Assembly (NCBI GenBank): GCA_027492465.1
Contig: JAPUET010000022.1
Span: 3,155 to 39,012 of the forward strand
Direction of reading: 5' to 3'
DNA length: 35,858 nucleotides
Origin: Candidatus Saccharimonadota bacterium
GTDB lineage: Bacteria > Patescibacteriota > Saccharimonadia > Saccharimonadales > Saccharimonadaceae
A program made the translations under genes and the position numbers. The notes under the pieces are model-generated. The model saw only the letters and a program-made list of their open reading frames with translations, was not told the origin of the DNA and did no database searches. Position 1 is the stretch's first letter. Each line of letters begins with the position of its first letter. Positions 16,577-24,254 of the stretch are shown here, in pieces.

Positions 16577-18063
16577 TATTCAAGCTCCTTTACAACATAG
16601 TCTGCGGGCGCAACTTCCAAGTAGTGCTTGATTTCATCAAGGCTCAACAAGCCTTTTTGTGCACCTATATGTTGCACCACATTCATACTATTAATTGGTG
16701 CCCATGCAAGAGCAGTTTCGATTGGCTCCCCAGCTGCAATCGCGGCTACGAAAGTCGATGAAAAAGCATCGCCTGCTCCGGTGCGCTCTACTGGAGGTGC
16801 TGGATCTGGATAATTAGGAATTGTCAGCACTCGGCCATCCTGCGAAGCAAACGAACCATTCGGGCCATCGGTAATCACGACAGTTTCAGGACCAAGGTTA
16901 TGTAAACCGTTTGCAAGATCACGGATAGAATCATGAGGTAAACCGGTCACATCCATTGCTTCTTCACGGTTCATTAGCGTAATACTGCTCCGGGCATACA
17001 GCGGCGCCATTTTTTCAAGGCCCCATTTAAACTGGAAGGTGCCGGGCTGCAGGGCAAATTTTACCTCTGGATTACGGGCTAAATAATCGAGCAAGCCTTC
17101 GTGCAGTGGCCACGAATCTTCACCGGTATAGGCAAGATAGATCCAGTCGGGTTTAACGCTTGGATCGCGCCATTCGTAGCGATATTGCTCACTTTTAACA
17201 AGCATCGTTCGGTCGGCTTTATAGCAGAGTACATACCAATAGCTGGTCGCTTTATCTTGCTCTGTTACCATCGATTCAGTACTAACGTGCTCGCTGCGCA
17301 GATGCTCTAGCGCCTCTTGTCCCGTTGCGTCACCACCAATCCAGGCCATAAGCCCCGCGCGGTAGCCAAGACGAGCGATTGATACCGCTACATTTGGCGA
17401 GGGGCCCACAGATTTTACAATATCAACTCGTTCGTACGGTGGCTTGCGTCCAAATGGTACAGCTAGCCACTCGCTATCGCCTTCTTTGATGATCTTCGCC
17501 GTCTCATCGCCAAGCGTAATAAACGCGTCTGTAAAAATATCACCGATGCATAAGATACTCGGTGTTGTGTCGTTATTAGTAAGCTGCTCTTCCATGTGGT
17601 ACTCCTTCATATCGCATACGTCCAGGCCTGCCTGGTGTGCTAGTTTAGTGATTTCTGCTTCATTGTCCGCGAGGCCTCGATACCGCTCTAGAAGGCCTAA
17701 TTGGACTTGGCAACGCATGTGGTCGGTGGTTCTCTCAGGGAACGAGCGATATTGATTGCTACGTACGTCCTCAAGATTAAACGACACAACACCGCCGTCA
17801 TCAAAAGGCAAGCCGACATCACCGGTGTTAACAAAGAGTTCAGGTTCGGTGGCGCGAGACTCGAGCGTTTTATACAACTCATAGGCGGTCGTGTCAGCCG
17901 GGTCGAGACCGATGGCTCGCATTAGGGCATGTGCTCGATGAGTGATATCCGCCATATACGCGAGGTCGACGCTTTTATTACCCGTTACACGCTCAAGGTC
18001 GCGAATAGTAATCGCAAACATTGGGTCGCGTGCATTTAGTAGTGTTCGCAGGAACGAAGCCAC
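16576..18063 (-). CDS. PfkB-family kinase with an extra N-terminal domain
   Basis: A 495-residue protein with a GTG start, about 165 residues longer than an ordinary PfkB kinase. Residues 1-165 form a domain I do not recognise; it contains TIRDLERVTGNKSVD and LGLDPADTTAYELYKTL and has no membrane segment. Residues about 168-495 are ribokinase-fold: SILCIGDIFTDAFI, then ITDGPNGSF and the ATP/catalytic motif RTGAGDAF with Asp432. The substrate-binding di-glycine segment, GGNATN in the neighbouring kinase, is VGPSPN (219-224) here, so specificity or activity may differ. The GTG overlaps the stop of the upstream kinase by one base, with GAGGAG as ribosome-binding site. It sits in the run of sugar-phosphate genes. 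Confidence 0.85.
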   Translation of the reverse strand: MASFLRTLLNARDPMFAITIRDLERVTGNKSVDLAYMADITHRAHALMRAIGLDPADTTAYELYKTLESRATEPELFVNTGDVGLPFDDGGVVSFNLEDVRSNQYRSFPERTTDHMRCQVQLGLLERYRGLADNEAEITKLAHQAGLDVCDMKEYHMEEQLTNNDTTPSILCIGDIFTDAFITLGDETAKIIKEGDSEWLAVPFGRKPPYERVDIVKSVGPSPNVAVSIARLGYRAGLMAWIGGDATGQEALEHLRSEHVSTESMVTEQDKATSYWYVLCYKADRTMLVKSEQYRYEWRDPSVKPDWIYLAYTGEDSWPLHEGLLDYLARNPEVKFALQPGTFQFKWGLEKMAPLYARSSITLMNREEAMDVTGLPHDSIRDLANGLHNLGPETVVITDGPNGSFASQDGRVLTIPNYPDPAPPVERTGAGDAFSSTFVAAIAAGEPIETALAWAPINSMNVVQHIGAQKGLLSLDEIKHYLEVAPADYVVKELE

Positions 18064-19052
18064 TACTTCTCCTCGTGAGGTTTAAGTGGTCGTTCGTGAA
18101 TGGGCATTTCGTGTAATTTTACATTTTTATGTAAAATACCTGTTTTAGCACCAACTTTACCAACAACGCTCGTACTATTCGCACTCGCAAAAATGATCGA
18201 CTCTTTCAAGGACCGACCTTGGGCCCATTGACTCAAGAAACCGCTTGCAAATGCATCGCCTGCTCCGGTTCGGTCAACAACCGGCACGTCTTCATACATA
18301 CCAGCACGAACAATTGTTTTGCCATCGGTTGCCACAACGCCATTTGGTCCATCGCTCACGATCGCGACAGGTACATAGTGGAGGGCGTGAACTGCGAGTT
18401 CCTCAAGCGTCTCACCGGCTACCAGTTGCTGCATCTCTTCTTTATTAACACTCAAAACATCGACACTATCCAGGAGTGCAATGAGCTTAGCTTTCTCGGC
18501 AAGTTCTGGTCCGGCAGGGTTCAGCATCACTTTTACCCCATATTTTTCAGCCGCATCGACAATTTCGGCAAGCAACGTTAAGCCGCCATCGCCCAGACTC
18601 GACGGATACACCCAATCGTACCCTTTTATCTTCTCAAGCTCGAAACCATGTCGCCCCGTTCGTCCGAACGCCTTGCCGCGGTGATTTAAGATCGTCCGCT
18701 CTCCATTGGTGGCGATCATTACAACCGAATATCCCGACTGAAACGATTCCTCCTGAACTACAAGACTTGTGTCGACACCTTCTTGATCAAGATCGTATAA
18801 AATAGATTGGCTGGCTGGGTCGGTACCAAGGCCCCACATGTAGCCAGCTTCGAGGCCTTGTCGGGCTAACGTTACCGCAACATTTGTCGCATTGCCACCT
18901 GTCGAAAAGGTGACGTCGTCAACTTCCATTTTGAGGCCAAGGGGTAAATGCGTAAACATATGCTGGCCCTCTTTATGCGGGTCAAATTCATCACTCCGCA
19001 AAAACACATCCTGCACACCCTTGCCAATGGCAAGGATTTTCGGCATCGACAT
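18063..19052 (-). CDS. PfkB/ribokinase-family sugar kinase
   Basis: A 329-residue cytoplasmic kinase of normal PfkB length. Substrate-binding GGNATNVAV is at residues 52-60, MLNPAGPEL in the middle, IVSDGPNGVVA near 231-241 and the catalytic DRTGAGDAFASG at 260-271 with Asp266 as the base. The family phosphorylates fructose 6-phosphate, fructose 1-phosphate precursors, ribose or nucleosides; the substrate cannot be read from sequence. Its start overlaps the fba stop by one base (TAATG), which fits a hexose-phosphate kinase feeding the aldolase. An alternative start is the second Met, two codons on. Confidence 0.88.
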   Translation of the reverse strand: MSMPKILAIGKGVQDVFLRSDEFDPHKEGQHMFTHLPLGLKMEVDDVTFSTGGNATNVAVTLARQGLEAGYMWGLGTDPASQSILYDLDQEGVDTSLVVQEESFQSGYSVVMIATNGERTILNHRGKAFGRTGRHGFELEKIKGYDWVYPSSLGDGGLTLLAEIVDAAEKYGVKVMLNPAGPELAEKAKLIALLDSVDVLSVNKEEMQQLVAGETLEELAVHALHYVPVAIVSDGPNGVVATDGKTIVRAGMYEDVPVVDRTGAGDAFASGFLSQWAQGRSLKESIIFASANSTSVVGKVGAKTGILHKNVKLHEMPIHERPLKPHEEK

Positions 19053-19963
19053 TACGAAACGGCCTTTCCGGCACTGCCAAACGCATTGATCTTTTCTTCG
19101 ACTACTACCTGTACAGCTTCAAAGACCTGAGGCATGAGCTTAACAACAGCATATTCGTCGGGATTTTCGCGCAATACTTTTTCGAGCGATTCACGGAACG
19201 CAACACGCATGTCAGTATTGATATTGATCTTGCTCACACCGGCGCGACTGGCATCTTCAAAGAAGTGAAGCGGCGTTCCAGAGCCGCCATGGAGACTAAT
19301 TTGGCACGGAATTGCCTCGCGAATACGAGCAAGCAATTCAAGATCAAGCTCTTTAGGTACATCATATTTACCGTGCAGATTGCCGATTGCGGCCGCAAAA
19401 GTATCGATCCCCGTAGCGTCAACAAATGCTTTTGCGCCCTCTGGAGTCGAGAACGTCTTTTTGATTTCTTCGTAATCGATACCTTCGTGATGAACGTTAC
19501 TCCCACCCGCAAAATAGTGTGGCTCGCTTTCTACCAGCGCACCCGTAAACCGAGCGTACTCGACAACTTCTTTGGTTTTAGCAATAATTTCTTCTTCAGT
19601 TGCGTCGTGATTCGCCTGACTAATATCGATATGGATAAACTCGTAGCCTGCATCAATCGCACGTTTACACGCTTCCACCGTCGGGCTATGATCGAGATTC
19701 AAATATACCTCAATGCCATATTCTTCGCGGTAATTGTCTACAAGGTCACGAACATTCTCTAAGCCAAGCGCCTCAACTTCACCTTGACTCACCTCAATAA
19801 GCACTGGTGCATTGAGTTTTTGAGCCGCCCGTGCAATCGCAATCAATGTCTCCTGATTGTCGATATTAAACGCGCCGACTGCAAATCCTTGCTGACGACT
19901 GCGCTGCATTAGATGTCGTGCCCGCGTTGTCCTGTCGCGAATTTCCCGAATTGTCAGACCCAT
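19052..19963 (-). CDS. fba: Class II fructose/tagatose-bisphosphate aldolase
   Basis: A 303-residue zinc aldolase that splits fructose 1,6-bisphosphate (or tagatose 1,6-bisphosphate) into two triose phosphates. Family motifs: AVGAFNIDN (28-36), YLNLDHS (87-93) with catalytic Asp91 and zinc ligand His92, GNLHGKY with His197, SLHGGSGT with His225 and phosphate-binding NINTD (247-251). The size and motif wording are closer to the GatY/KbaY/Fba-B branch than to the 350-residue FbaA branch, so ketohexose specificity is uncertain. AGGGGG lies before the ATG. The gene starts a second transcription unit behind tktC and leads into two kinases. Confidence 0.93.
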   Translation of the reverse strand: MGLTIREIRDRTTRARHLMQRSRQQGFAVGAFNIDNQETLIAIARAAQKLNAPVLIEVSQGEVEALGLENVRDLVDNYREEYGIEVYLNLDHSPTVEACKRAIDAGYEFIHIDISQANHDATEEEIIAKTKEVVEYARFTGALVESEPHYFAGGSNVHHEGIDYEEIKKTFSTPEGAKAFVDATGIDTFAAAIGNLHGKYDVPKELDLELLARIREAIPCQISLHGGSGTPLHFFEDASRAGVSKININTDMRVAFRESLEKVLRENPDEYAVVKLMPQVFEAVQVVVEEKINAFGSAGKAVS

Positions 19964-19973
19964 GTAGCCCCCT

Positions 19974-20026
19974 AGTGTAAATAATATGTATAGTATCAGT
20001 ATAACATGAGCGTTTTACGCTGTAAT
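19974..20026 (-). promoter_or_regulatory. fba promoter region with internal inverted repeat
   Basis: The minus strand carries ATTACA (20021-20026) and TATACT (19998-20003) with a 17-base spacer, leaving a 34-base leader with an AGGGGG ribosome-binding site. A second -10-like TACACT (19974-19979) lies ten bases from the ATG. The spacer contains the perfect inverted repeat AGCGT-TTT-ACGCT (20009-20021), which could be an operator. Which -10 is used cannot be decided. Confidence 0.5.
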
Positions 20027-20029
20027 CTA

Positions 20030-20058
20030 TTGACTTTTTATTATACTTATGCTATAAT
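20030..20058 (+). promoter_or_regulatory. Near-consensus promoter pointing antisense into tktC
   Basis: TTGACT (20030-20035), a 17-base spacer ending in TGC, and TATAAT (20053-20058). It is the best match to a housekeeping promoter in the window, including an extended -10. It reads rightward, yet the gene ahead (tktC) is on the minus strand. Transcription would start near 20065 and run antisense across the tktC stop codon. A short GTG frame (20077-20268) is open but has no ribosome-binding site and is the antisense of tktC, so I do not call it a gene. Confidence 0.7.
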
Positions 20059-20094
20059 GAAGAGATAGGCCCCCAAGTGGAGGAAGCAAGGCCG

Positions 20095-21090
20095 CTAGAA
20101 CCCTTGGTGATACTTTGGCGCTCGATCAATAAATGGCTTTACCTGTTCGGCGATTCCTTTATCGTCGAGCTTGAAATGTGCCAGCACCTCAAGGGGCGCT
20201 CCGCTTTCGCCATAGCGATCTTGCATACCAATTCGGAGGAGTGGCGTGGGAAGCTGATCGCCGAGTAATTCTGCAACCGCACCGCCAAGCCCGCCAGCCG
20301 CCTGAGCATCTTCAGCAGTAACCACCCTGCCAGTTTTCTGTACAGATTCAAGTATCGTTGTTGCATCGAGTGGCTTAACGGTTGGTGCATGAACAACCTC
20401 AGCCGACACTCCCTGCTTTTCAAGTAACTCGGCCGCTCGCAGCGCGTATGGCGTTTCAATACCGGTCGAGACAATGGTAACATCTTTTCCTTCACGAAGG
20501 ACGTAGGCTTTACCAATTTCAAACGGCGAATCTGGAGTACTAAAAATAGGCGTTTTTTCGCGTGCAATACGCAAATAGCATGCTGAAGGATGCTCAGCAA
20601 TGGCAAGGGTTGCTCGTTCGGCCTCAAGACTGTCGCCAGGGCACACCACCACCATGTTCGGCATCACCCGCATGAGGGCAATATCTTCGAACATCTGGTG
20701 TGTTGCGCCGTCCGGTCCAGTCGTTGCGCCACTATGCGCGCCGACAATCTTTACGGGCTGTTCATTGAGCGCCGATGTCGTTTTAATCTGCTCCCAGTTG
20801 CGGCCCGGGCTAAACGCTGCGTAGCTTGCCGTAAAGGGAATTTTACCAACTCGGGCAAGACCCGCAGCAACAGTCACGAGATTTTGCTCGGCAATACCCG
20901 TTTCGATGAACCGCTCGGGAAACGCATTGGCAAAAAGATGCATTTGCACACTTTCGGTCAGGTCGGCACAAAGCCCGACAATGTTTTCGTTTATTTCTGC
21001 CGCTGCCTTTAATCCGCGACCAAAACCAGCTCGAGTGGGTTCGATATCAGGAGTGTCTGTATATACTTTATTATTTAGTGGGTACTTCAT
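20095..21090 (-). CDS. Transketolase, C-terminal subunit
   Basis: A 331-residue protein covering the pyrimidine-binding (Pyr) and C-terminal domains of transketolase. RFIETGIAEQNLV (60-72) holds the catalytic Glu68 that activates thiamine diphosphate. TGPDGATHQMFEDIALMR matches the family, and the C-terminal domain includes IVSTGIET and AEDAQAAGGLGGAVAE. It works only with the N-terminal subunit encoded next to it (TAATG overlap by one base), forming one active enzyme that moves two-carbon units between sugar phosphates. Split transketolases are common in archaea and candidate-phyla bacteria. A DXS-type enzyme is unlikely because the N-half is typical transketolase. The stop faces a strong opposing promoter 37 bases away. 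Confidence 0.93.
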   Translation of the reverse strand: MKYPLNNKVYTDTPDIEPTRAGFGRGLKAAAEINENIVGLCADLTESVQMHLFANAFPERFIETGIAEQNLVTVAAGLARVGKIPFTASYAAFSPGRNWEQIKTTSALNEQPVKIVGAHSGATTGPDGATHQMFEDIALMRVMPNMVVVCPGDSLEAERATLAIAEHPSACYLRIAREKTPIFSTPDSPFEIGKAYVLREGKDVTIVSTGIETPYALRAAELLEKQGVSAEVVHAPTVKPLDATTILESVQKTGRVVTAEDAQAAGGLGGAVAELLGDQLPTPLLRIGMQDRYGESGAPLEVLAHFKLDDKGIAEQVKPFIDRAPKYHQGF

Positions 21091-21950
21091 TATTCGTGCT
21101 CCGCGCGTATTTTTCCGCCTAACGTGCGGAGTTCTTTCAAAGCTTCTTTAGCCTGTTCGCTATTTGGCGGCATACCATGCCAGTGATAATCGTATTCCAT
21201 AAAGTCGACACCCTTGCCAGGAATAGTGTGAGCAATCACGACACTCGGGCGATTCGTGATCGCTTTTGCCATACCAACTGCATCTTGGATGCTCTCTATA
21301 TTGTGGCCATCAATCTCCTGCACGTGCCACCCAAAACTACGCCACTTGCCCGCAAGATCTTCAAGGGGCATCACATCTTCGGTGCTACCGTCAATCTGAA
21401 TATTGTTACGGTCGATAAATAAAATCAGTTGACTTAGTTTATATTTGCCCGCAAACATCGCCGCTTCCCAGATATTACCTTCATTTAGCTCGCCATCACC
21501 AGCTACGGCATAGACAAATCGATGCAGCTGATGGTCGAGATACTGGAGTGCGTATGCGACACCGGCAGCCTGACTAAGTCCGCTCCCCAGAGGGCCCGAG
21601 GTATTCTCAAGGCCTGGCAACTTTGTTCGTTCCGGGTGGCCCTGCAATCGACTCCCGAGGTGGCGCAATGTCTTTAGCTCTTCCTTAGGGAAGTAACCTC
21701 GCTCTGCCATCACGGCATATTGGACCGGTACGCAGTGGCCGTTGCTAAGGAAAAAGAAATCCCGCTCATTCCATTCAGGCTCTTCAGGCCGAATCCTCAT
21801 TATGTCAAAGTAGAGAGTTGTGACGATCTCGGCAAGATCGAGCGGCCCTGCGCTGTGACCACTTCCGGCCGCAAGGAGCGAGGTAATAATATTCTTTCGA
21901 ACTTCGTTAGCGGTCTTTTCTAATTGTGTGATTGTAAGTTGCCCACTCAT
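21090..21950 (-). CDS. Transketolase, N-terminal (thiamine diphosphate-binding) subunit
   Basis: A 286-residue protein equal to the PP domain of transketolase. The thiamine diphosphate motif begins GDGELNEGN (151-159) and ends at NNIQIDG (182-188), about 30 residues as expected. Sugar-phosphate-contact histidines are visible in GSGHSAGPLDLA (29-40), SNGHCVP (69-75) and LQGHPE (102-107). LGSGLSQAAG marks the Gly-rich turn. It is followed by the C-terminal subunit with a one-base overlap. TAAAAT seven bases before the ATG could be an internal leaderless promoter, although the gene also lies only 31 bases behind rpe in the same direction. Confidence 0.93.
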   Translation of the reverse strand: MSGQLTITQLEKTANEVRKNIITSLLAAGSGHSAGPLDLAEIVTTLYFDIMRIRPEEPEWNERDFFFLSNGHCVPVQYAVMAERGYFPKEELKTLRHLGSRLQGHPERTKLPGLENTSGPLGSGLSQAAGVAYALQYLDHQLHRFVYAVAGDGELNEGNIWEAAMFAGKYKLSQLILFIDRNNIQIDGSTEDVMPLEDLAGKWRSFGWHVQEIDGHNIESIQDAVGMAKAITNRPSVVIAHTIPGKGVDFMEYDYHWHGMPPNSEQAKEALKELRTLGGKIRAEHE

Positions 21951-21957
21951 TACTTTT

Positions 21958-21963
21958 ATTTTA
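21958..21963 (-). promoter_or_regulatory. Possible internal -10 box before the split transketolase (TAAAAT-N7-ATG)
   Basis: TAAAAT lies seven bases before the ATG at 21950 on the minus strand, with no Shine-Dalgarno site between. The 31-base gap after rpe is the only sizeable one within gapA-tktC. Confidence 0.4.
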
Positions 21964-21981
21964 CCATAAGCGATCTTTGAT

Positions 21982-22626
21982 TTAAATCACGCTGTGCTTT
22001 CCAAGCTCATCGCTCAAGGCTTTATATGCAGCCGCCGGATCATCGGCCTTATTAACCGCACCACCGCAGTTAATTACGTCAACACCACCTTGGCTTAAGC
22101 TAAATATATTCTCTACATTAGCTCCACCATCCCAGCCAATTTCAATTGATGGCCGAATGTTGCGAATTAATCGTACTTTTTCTAGCTGCATGAGGCTTGC
22201 GGTGCCGCCATAATGGCCTAATTCTCCACTAAAAATAAGCACATGGTCAACATTTTCAATATAGGTCTGAACGGATTCGGGCACGGTAGACTTAAGAAGT
22301 GCAACGCCAGCTTTTATACCTGATGCGCGTAGTTTTTGGAGGGTCGGTGTAATGTCTTCGCTGGCTTCAGCATGAAAAATAACCATGCTTGGCCGCATCT
22401 GAATCAATGCATCGACATATTGGCTTGGTGTCGTTACCATGGCATGAATATCAACAACCCACTCCTGCGGCCACCACATTTTGCCAACACCTACACTAAA
22501 ATTGGGAGTAAATTGTCCGTCCATTAAATCAATATGCACGCGTTTTGCAAATGGCTGAAGCCGCTCAACAGTGGCCTTGTATTCATCTTCGGTTTCGCAC
22601 GTTACGCAAGGAGCAATTTCACTCAT
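21982..22626 (-). CDS. rpe: Ribulose-phosphate 3-epimerase family protein
   Basis: A 214-residue TIM-barrel protein. The four metal ligands of Rpe are all found: His31 and Asp33 in VHIDLMDGQFTPN, His61 in VDIHAMV and Asp166 in IGWDGGAN. The first strand is APCVTC rather than the usual PSILSAD. The phosphate-gripping loop, normally VNPGFGGQ, reads SGELGHYGGTA (133-143). The fold and metal site therefore support an epimerase or isomerase of a pentulose or hexulose phosphate, while the substrate may differ from ribulose 5-phosphate. The position between rpiB and transketolase supports a pentose-phosphate role. The ATG overlaps the rpiB stop by one base. Confidence 0.8.
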   Translation of the reverse strand: MSEIAPCVTCETEDEYKATVERLQPFAKRVHIDLMDGQFTPNFSVGVGKMWWPQEWVVDIHAMVTTPSQYVDALIQMRPSMVIFHAEASEDITPTLQKLRASGIKAGVALLKSTVPESVQTYIENVDHVLIFSGELGHYGGTASLMQLEKVRLIRNIRPSIEIGWDGGANVENIFSLSQGGVDVINCGGAVNKADDPAAAYKALSDELGKHSVI

Positions 22627-23087
22627 TAGAATTCATCCAGTTCATTGTTACGGCGAACATATCGCGAGGCACCTGCAAAAGGCGTGGCGAGCCACTCATC
22701 AACGATAACCTTCCATTCCTCAATTTCGTCTCTCGGAGCGTCTACAACGCGCGCCGGCAAGCAAAGTACATTAGAATTATTGTCGTTGCGACATTCATGA
22801 GCTTCAAATTTATCCCAAATCACCGCCGCGCGGATCCCACGAAAACGGTTCGCGGCCATCGCCATTCCTTGACCACCGGTGCAAATCAAAATCGCGCGTG
22901 GATCAGTTTTTTCATCTTCTCCCAACACCTTAATTGCGGCCATCTGAGCAAATTGCGGAAAGTCATCATTTGGGTCAAGCTCTTTGTCGCCCACGTCTTC
23001 CCACTCAATCCCACGCTTAGAAAGATACGCAGCTATCTTCTCCTTAAGGTAGAATCCCCCGTGATCGGCGCCAAGAAATATCTTCAT
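22626..23087 (-). CDS. rpiB: RpiB/LacAB-family sugar-phosphate isomerase
   Basis: A 153-residue protein. RpiB interconverts ribose 5-phosphate and ribulose 5-phosphate. ADHGGFYLK (7-15) has the conserved Asp-His pair, and ICTGGQGMAMAANR (68-81) holds the catalytic Cys69. The usual HNDAN segment with its ring-opening His is replaced by DNNSN (102-106), so ring opening may rely on another residue, or the substrate may be another aldose phosphate. Length and the C-terminal helix fit the family. AGGAG precedes the ATG. It follows gapA by nine bases and is coupled to rpe. Confidence 0.88.
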   Translation of the reverse strand: MKIFLGADHGGFYLKEKIAAYLSKRGIEWEDVGDKELDPNDDFPQFAQMAAIKVLGEDEKTDPRAILICTGGQGMAMAANRFRGIRAAVIWDKFEAHECRNDNNSNVLCLPARVVDAPRDEIEEWKVIVDEWLATPFAGASRYVRRNNELDEF

Positions 23088-23096
23088 GTACCGCTC

Positions 23097-24116
23097 CTAT
23101 CCAACGTTTTTAACAGCACGACCAGCATCTGCAACCAGCTCAACAAGACGATTTGAGTAGCCCCATTCGTTGTCGTACCATGCAACTACTTTCACCATGT
23201 TACCACCCACGACATTGGTAAGCGGGAGGTCGACAATACAGCTGTGGCTATTGCCTTTAAAGTCTGTCGATACGAGCTCTTCTTCTGTGACGTCGAGAAT
23301 ACCTTGGTAAAATGGCTTTGCAGCGGCATCTTTAAATGCTTGATTTACCTCTTCAACGCTAACATCTTTTTTCAGCACAACCACAAAGTCGCTCATGCTA
23401 ACGACAGGAGTCGGAACGCGAATACTTAGGCCACCAAAACGATTTTCGAGCGCCGGAAGGGCCTTAGCGGCAGCAATTGATGCACCGGTAGTGGTTGGAA
23501 CAATATTTTCCGCAGCCGCGCGAGCTTCGCGAAGATCTTTTGCAGGAGCATCCTGCAGTCTTTGGCTCGCGGTGTAGCTGTGAACGGTTGTCATCATTGC
23601 TTTTTCTATGCCGAACTGCGATTCTAAAACAGCCATTACTGGGGTGATGCAGTTCGTTGTGCAGCTTGCATTTGAAATAACTGGCGTACTGCTCGCGATC
23701 TTATCTTCGTTGACACCAAGCACGATAGTATCGGCGCCTTCACCTTTTGCCGGAGCCGAAATTACCACCTTCTTTGCACCAGCATCAATGTGCGCCTGTG
23801 CCTTTGCAGGATCAACAAAAAAGCCGGTACTTTCGATAACTACATCGATATCGTGGTCACGCCACGGAAGAGCGCTCGGCTCTTTCTCTGCGAGCACAAC
23901 AATGTGCTTTCCATCAACAATAATACCCGTATCATCATGGCCAACTTCGTGCGTATAGGTACCGTAACTGCTATCATGCTTCAAAAGATGGGCAAGTGTC
24001 TTTGTATCGGTCAAGTCGTTTATGGCGATTACTTCCACATCGTCGCGATCAAATGCGATCTTAAATGCATTGCGGCCGATACGGCCAAATCCGTTAATTG
24101 CTATCCTTGTAGTCAT
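23097..24116 (-). CDS. gapA: Glyceraldehyde-3-phosphate dehydrogenase
   Basis: A 339-residue NAD(P)-dependent glycolytic enzyme that oxidises and phosphorylates glyceraldehyde 3-phosphate. AINGFGRIGRNAF (6-18) is the dinucleotide fold. Catalytic Cys152 is in SNASCTTNC and its partner His179 in TVHSYTASQRLQD. AWYDNEWGYSNR closes the C-terminal part. INDLTD (32-37) keeps the Asp typical of NAD-preferring enzymes. It heads the pentose-phosphate/glycolysis gene run. GAGGG lies before the ATG, and a TATAGT -10 box about 34 bases further up suggests a leadered message, unlike the neighbouring divergent spoT-like gene. Confidence 0.97.
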   Translation of the reverse strand: MTTRIAINGFGRIGRNAFKIAFDRDDVEVIAINDLTDTKTLAHLLKHDSSYGTYTHEVGHDDTGIIVDGKHIVVLAEKEPSALPWRDHDIDVVIESTGFFVDPAKAQAHIDAGAKKVVISAPAKGEGADTIVLGVNEDKIASSTPVISNASCTTNCITPVMAVLESQFGIEKAMMTTVHSYTASQRLQDAPAKDLREARAAAENIVPTTTGASIAAAKALPALENRFGGLSIRVPTPVVSMSDFVVVLKKDVSVEEVNQAFKDAAAKPFYQGILDVTEEELVSTDFKGNSHSCIVDLPLTNVVGGNMVKVVAWYDNEWGYSNRLVELVADAGRAVKNVG

Positions 24117-24150
24117 TTCACCCTCTTTATGCGTTAGCTATTTACCTATT

Positions 24151-24180
24151 ACTATACACCCCTTATGCTTCTGGTGACTA
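24151..24180 (-). promoter_or_regulatory. gapA promoter (TAGTCA-N18-TATAGT)
   Basis: On the minus strand TATAGT (24151-24156) lies 18 bases after TAGTCA (24175-24180, 4 of 6 matches to the -35 consensus). The leader is about 34 bases and ends in GAGGGTGAA before the ATG. Confidence 0.45.
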
Positions 24181-24211
24181 TATTGACTTTTTTACTATCC
24201 ATATACTGACT
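24175..24211. repeat. Three TGACT repeats in the gapA/spoT-like intergenic region
   Basis: TGACT occurs at 24175, 24184 and 24207 on the plus strand of the 138-base divergent spacer. The middle copy is part of TATTGACTTTTT, also found at the antisense promoter near 20028. They could be -35-type elements or sites for a regulator; no protein can be named. Confidence 0.3.
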
Positions 24212-24242
24212 GTCTTTTCCTCTCTTGATCATCCTCATCTGT

Positions 24243-24248
24243 TACAAT
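24243..24248 (+). promoter_or_regulatory. -10 box of the RelA/SpoT-like gene (TACAAT-N6-ATG)
   Basis: TACAAT ends six bases before the ATG at 24255, predicting a leaderless message. It excludes a TTG start at 24225, which would lie upstream of the promoter. Confidence 0.6.
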
Positions 24249-24254
24249 GGGTCC

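Noticed and set aside
19265-19762. Plus-strand open frame of 165 codons
   Set aside because: It is the shadow of the class II aldolase gene, whose motifs are all on the minus strand.
20065-20100. Resemblance of GTGGAGGAAGCAAGGCC to the conserved loop of signal recognition particle RNA
   Set aside because: The promoter start would leave only about a dozen bases on the 5' side, the flanks do not pair, and the sequence runs straight into tktC.
22545-23156. Plus-strand open frame of 203 codons
   Set aside because: It is fully antisense to rpe, rpiB and the end of gapA, has no promoter or ribosome-binding site and no recognisable motif.
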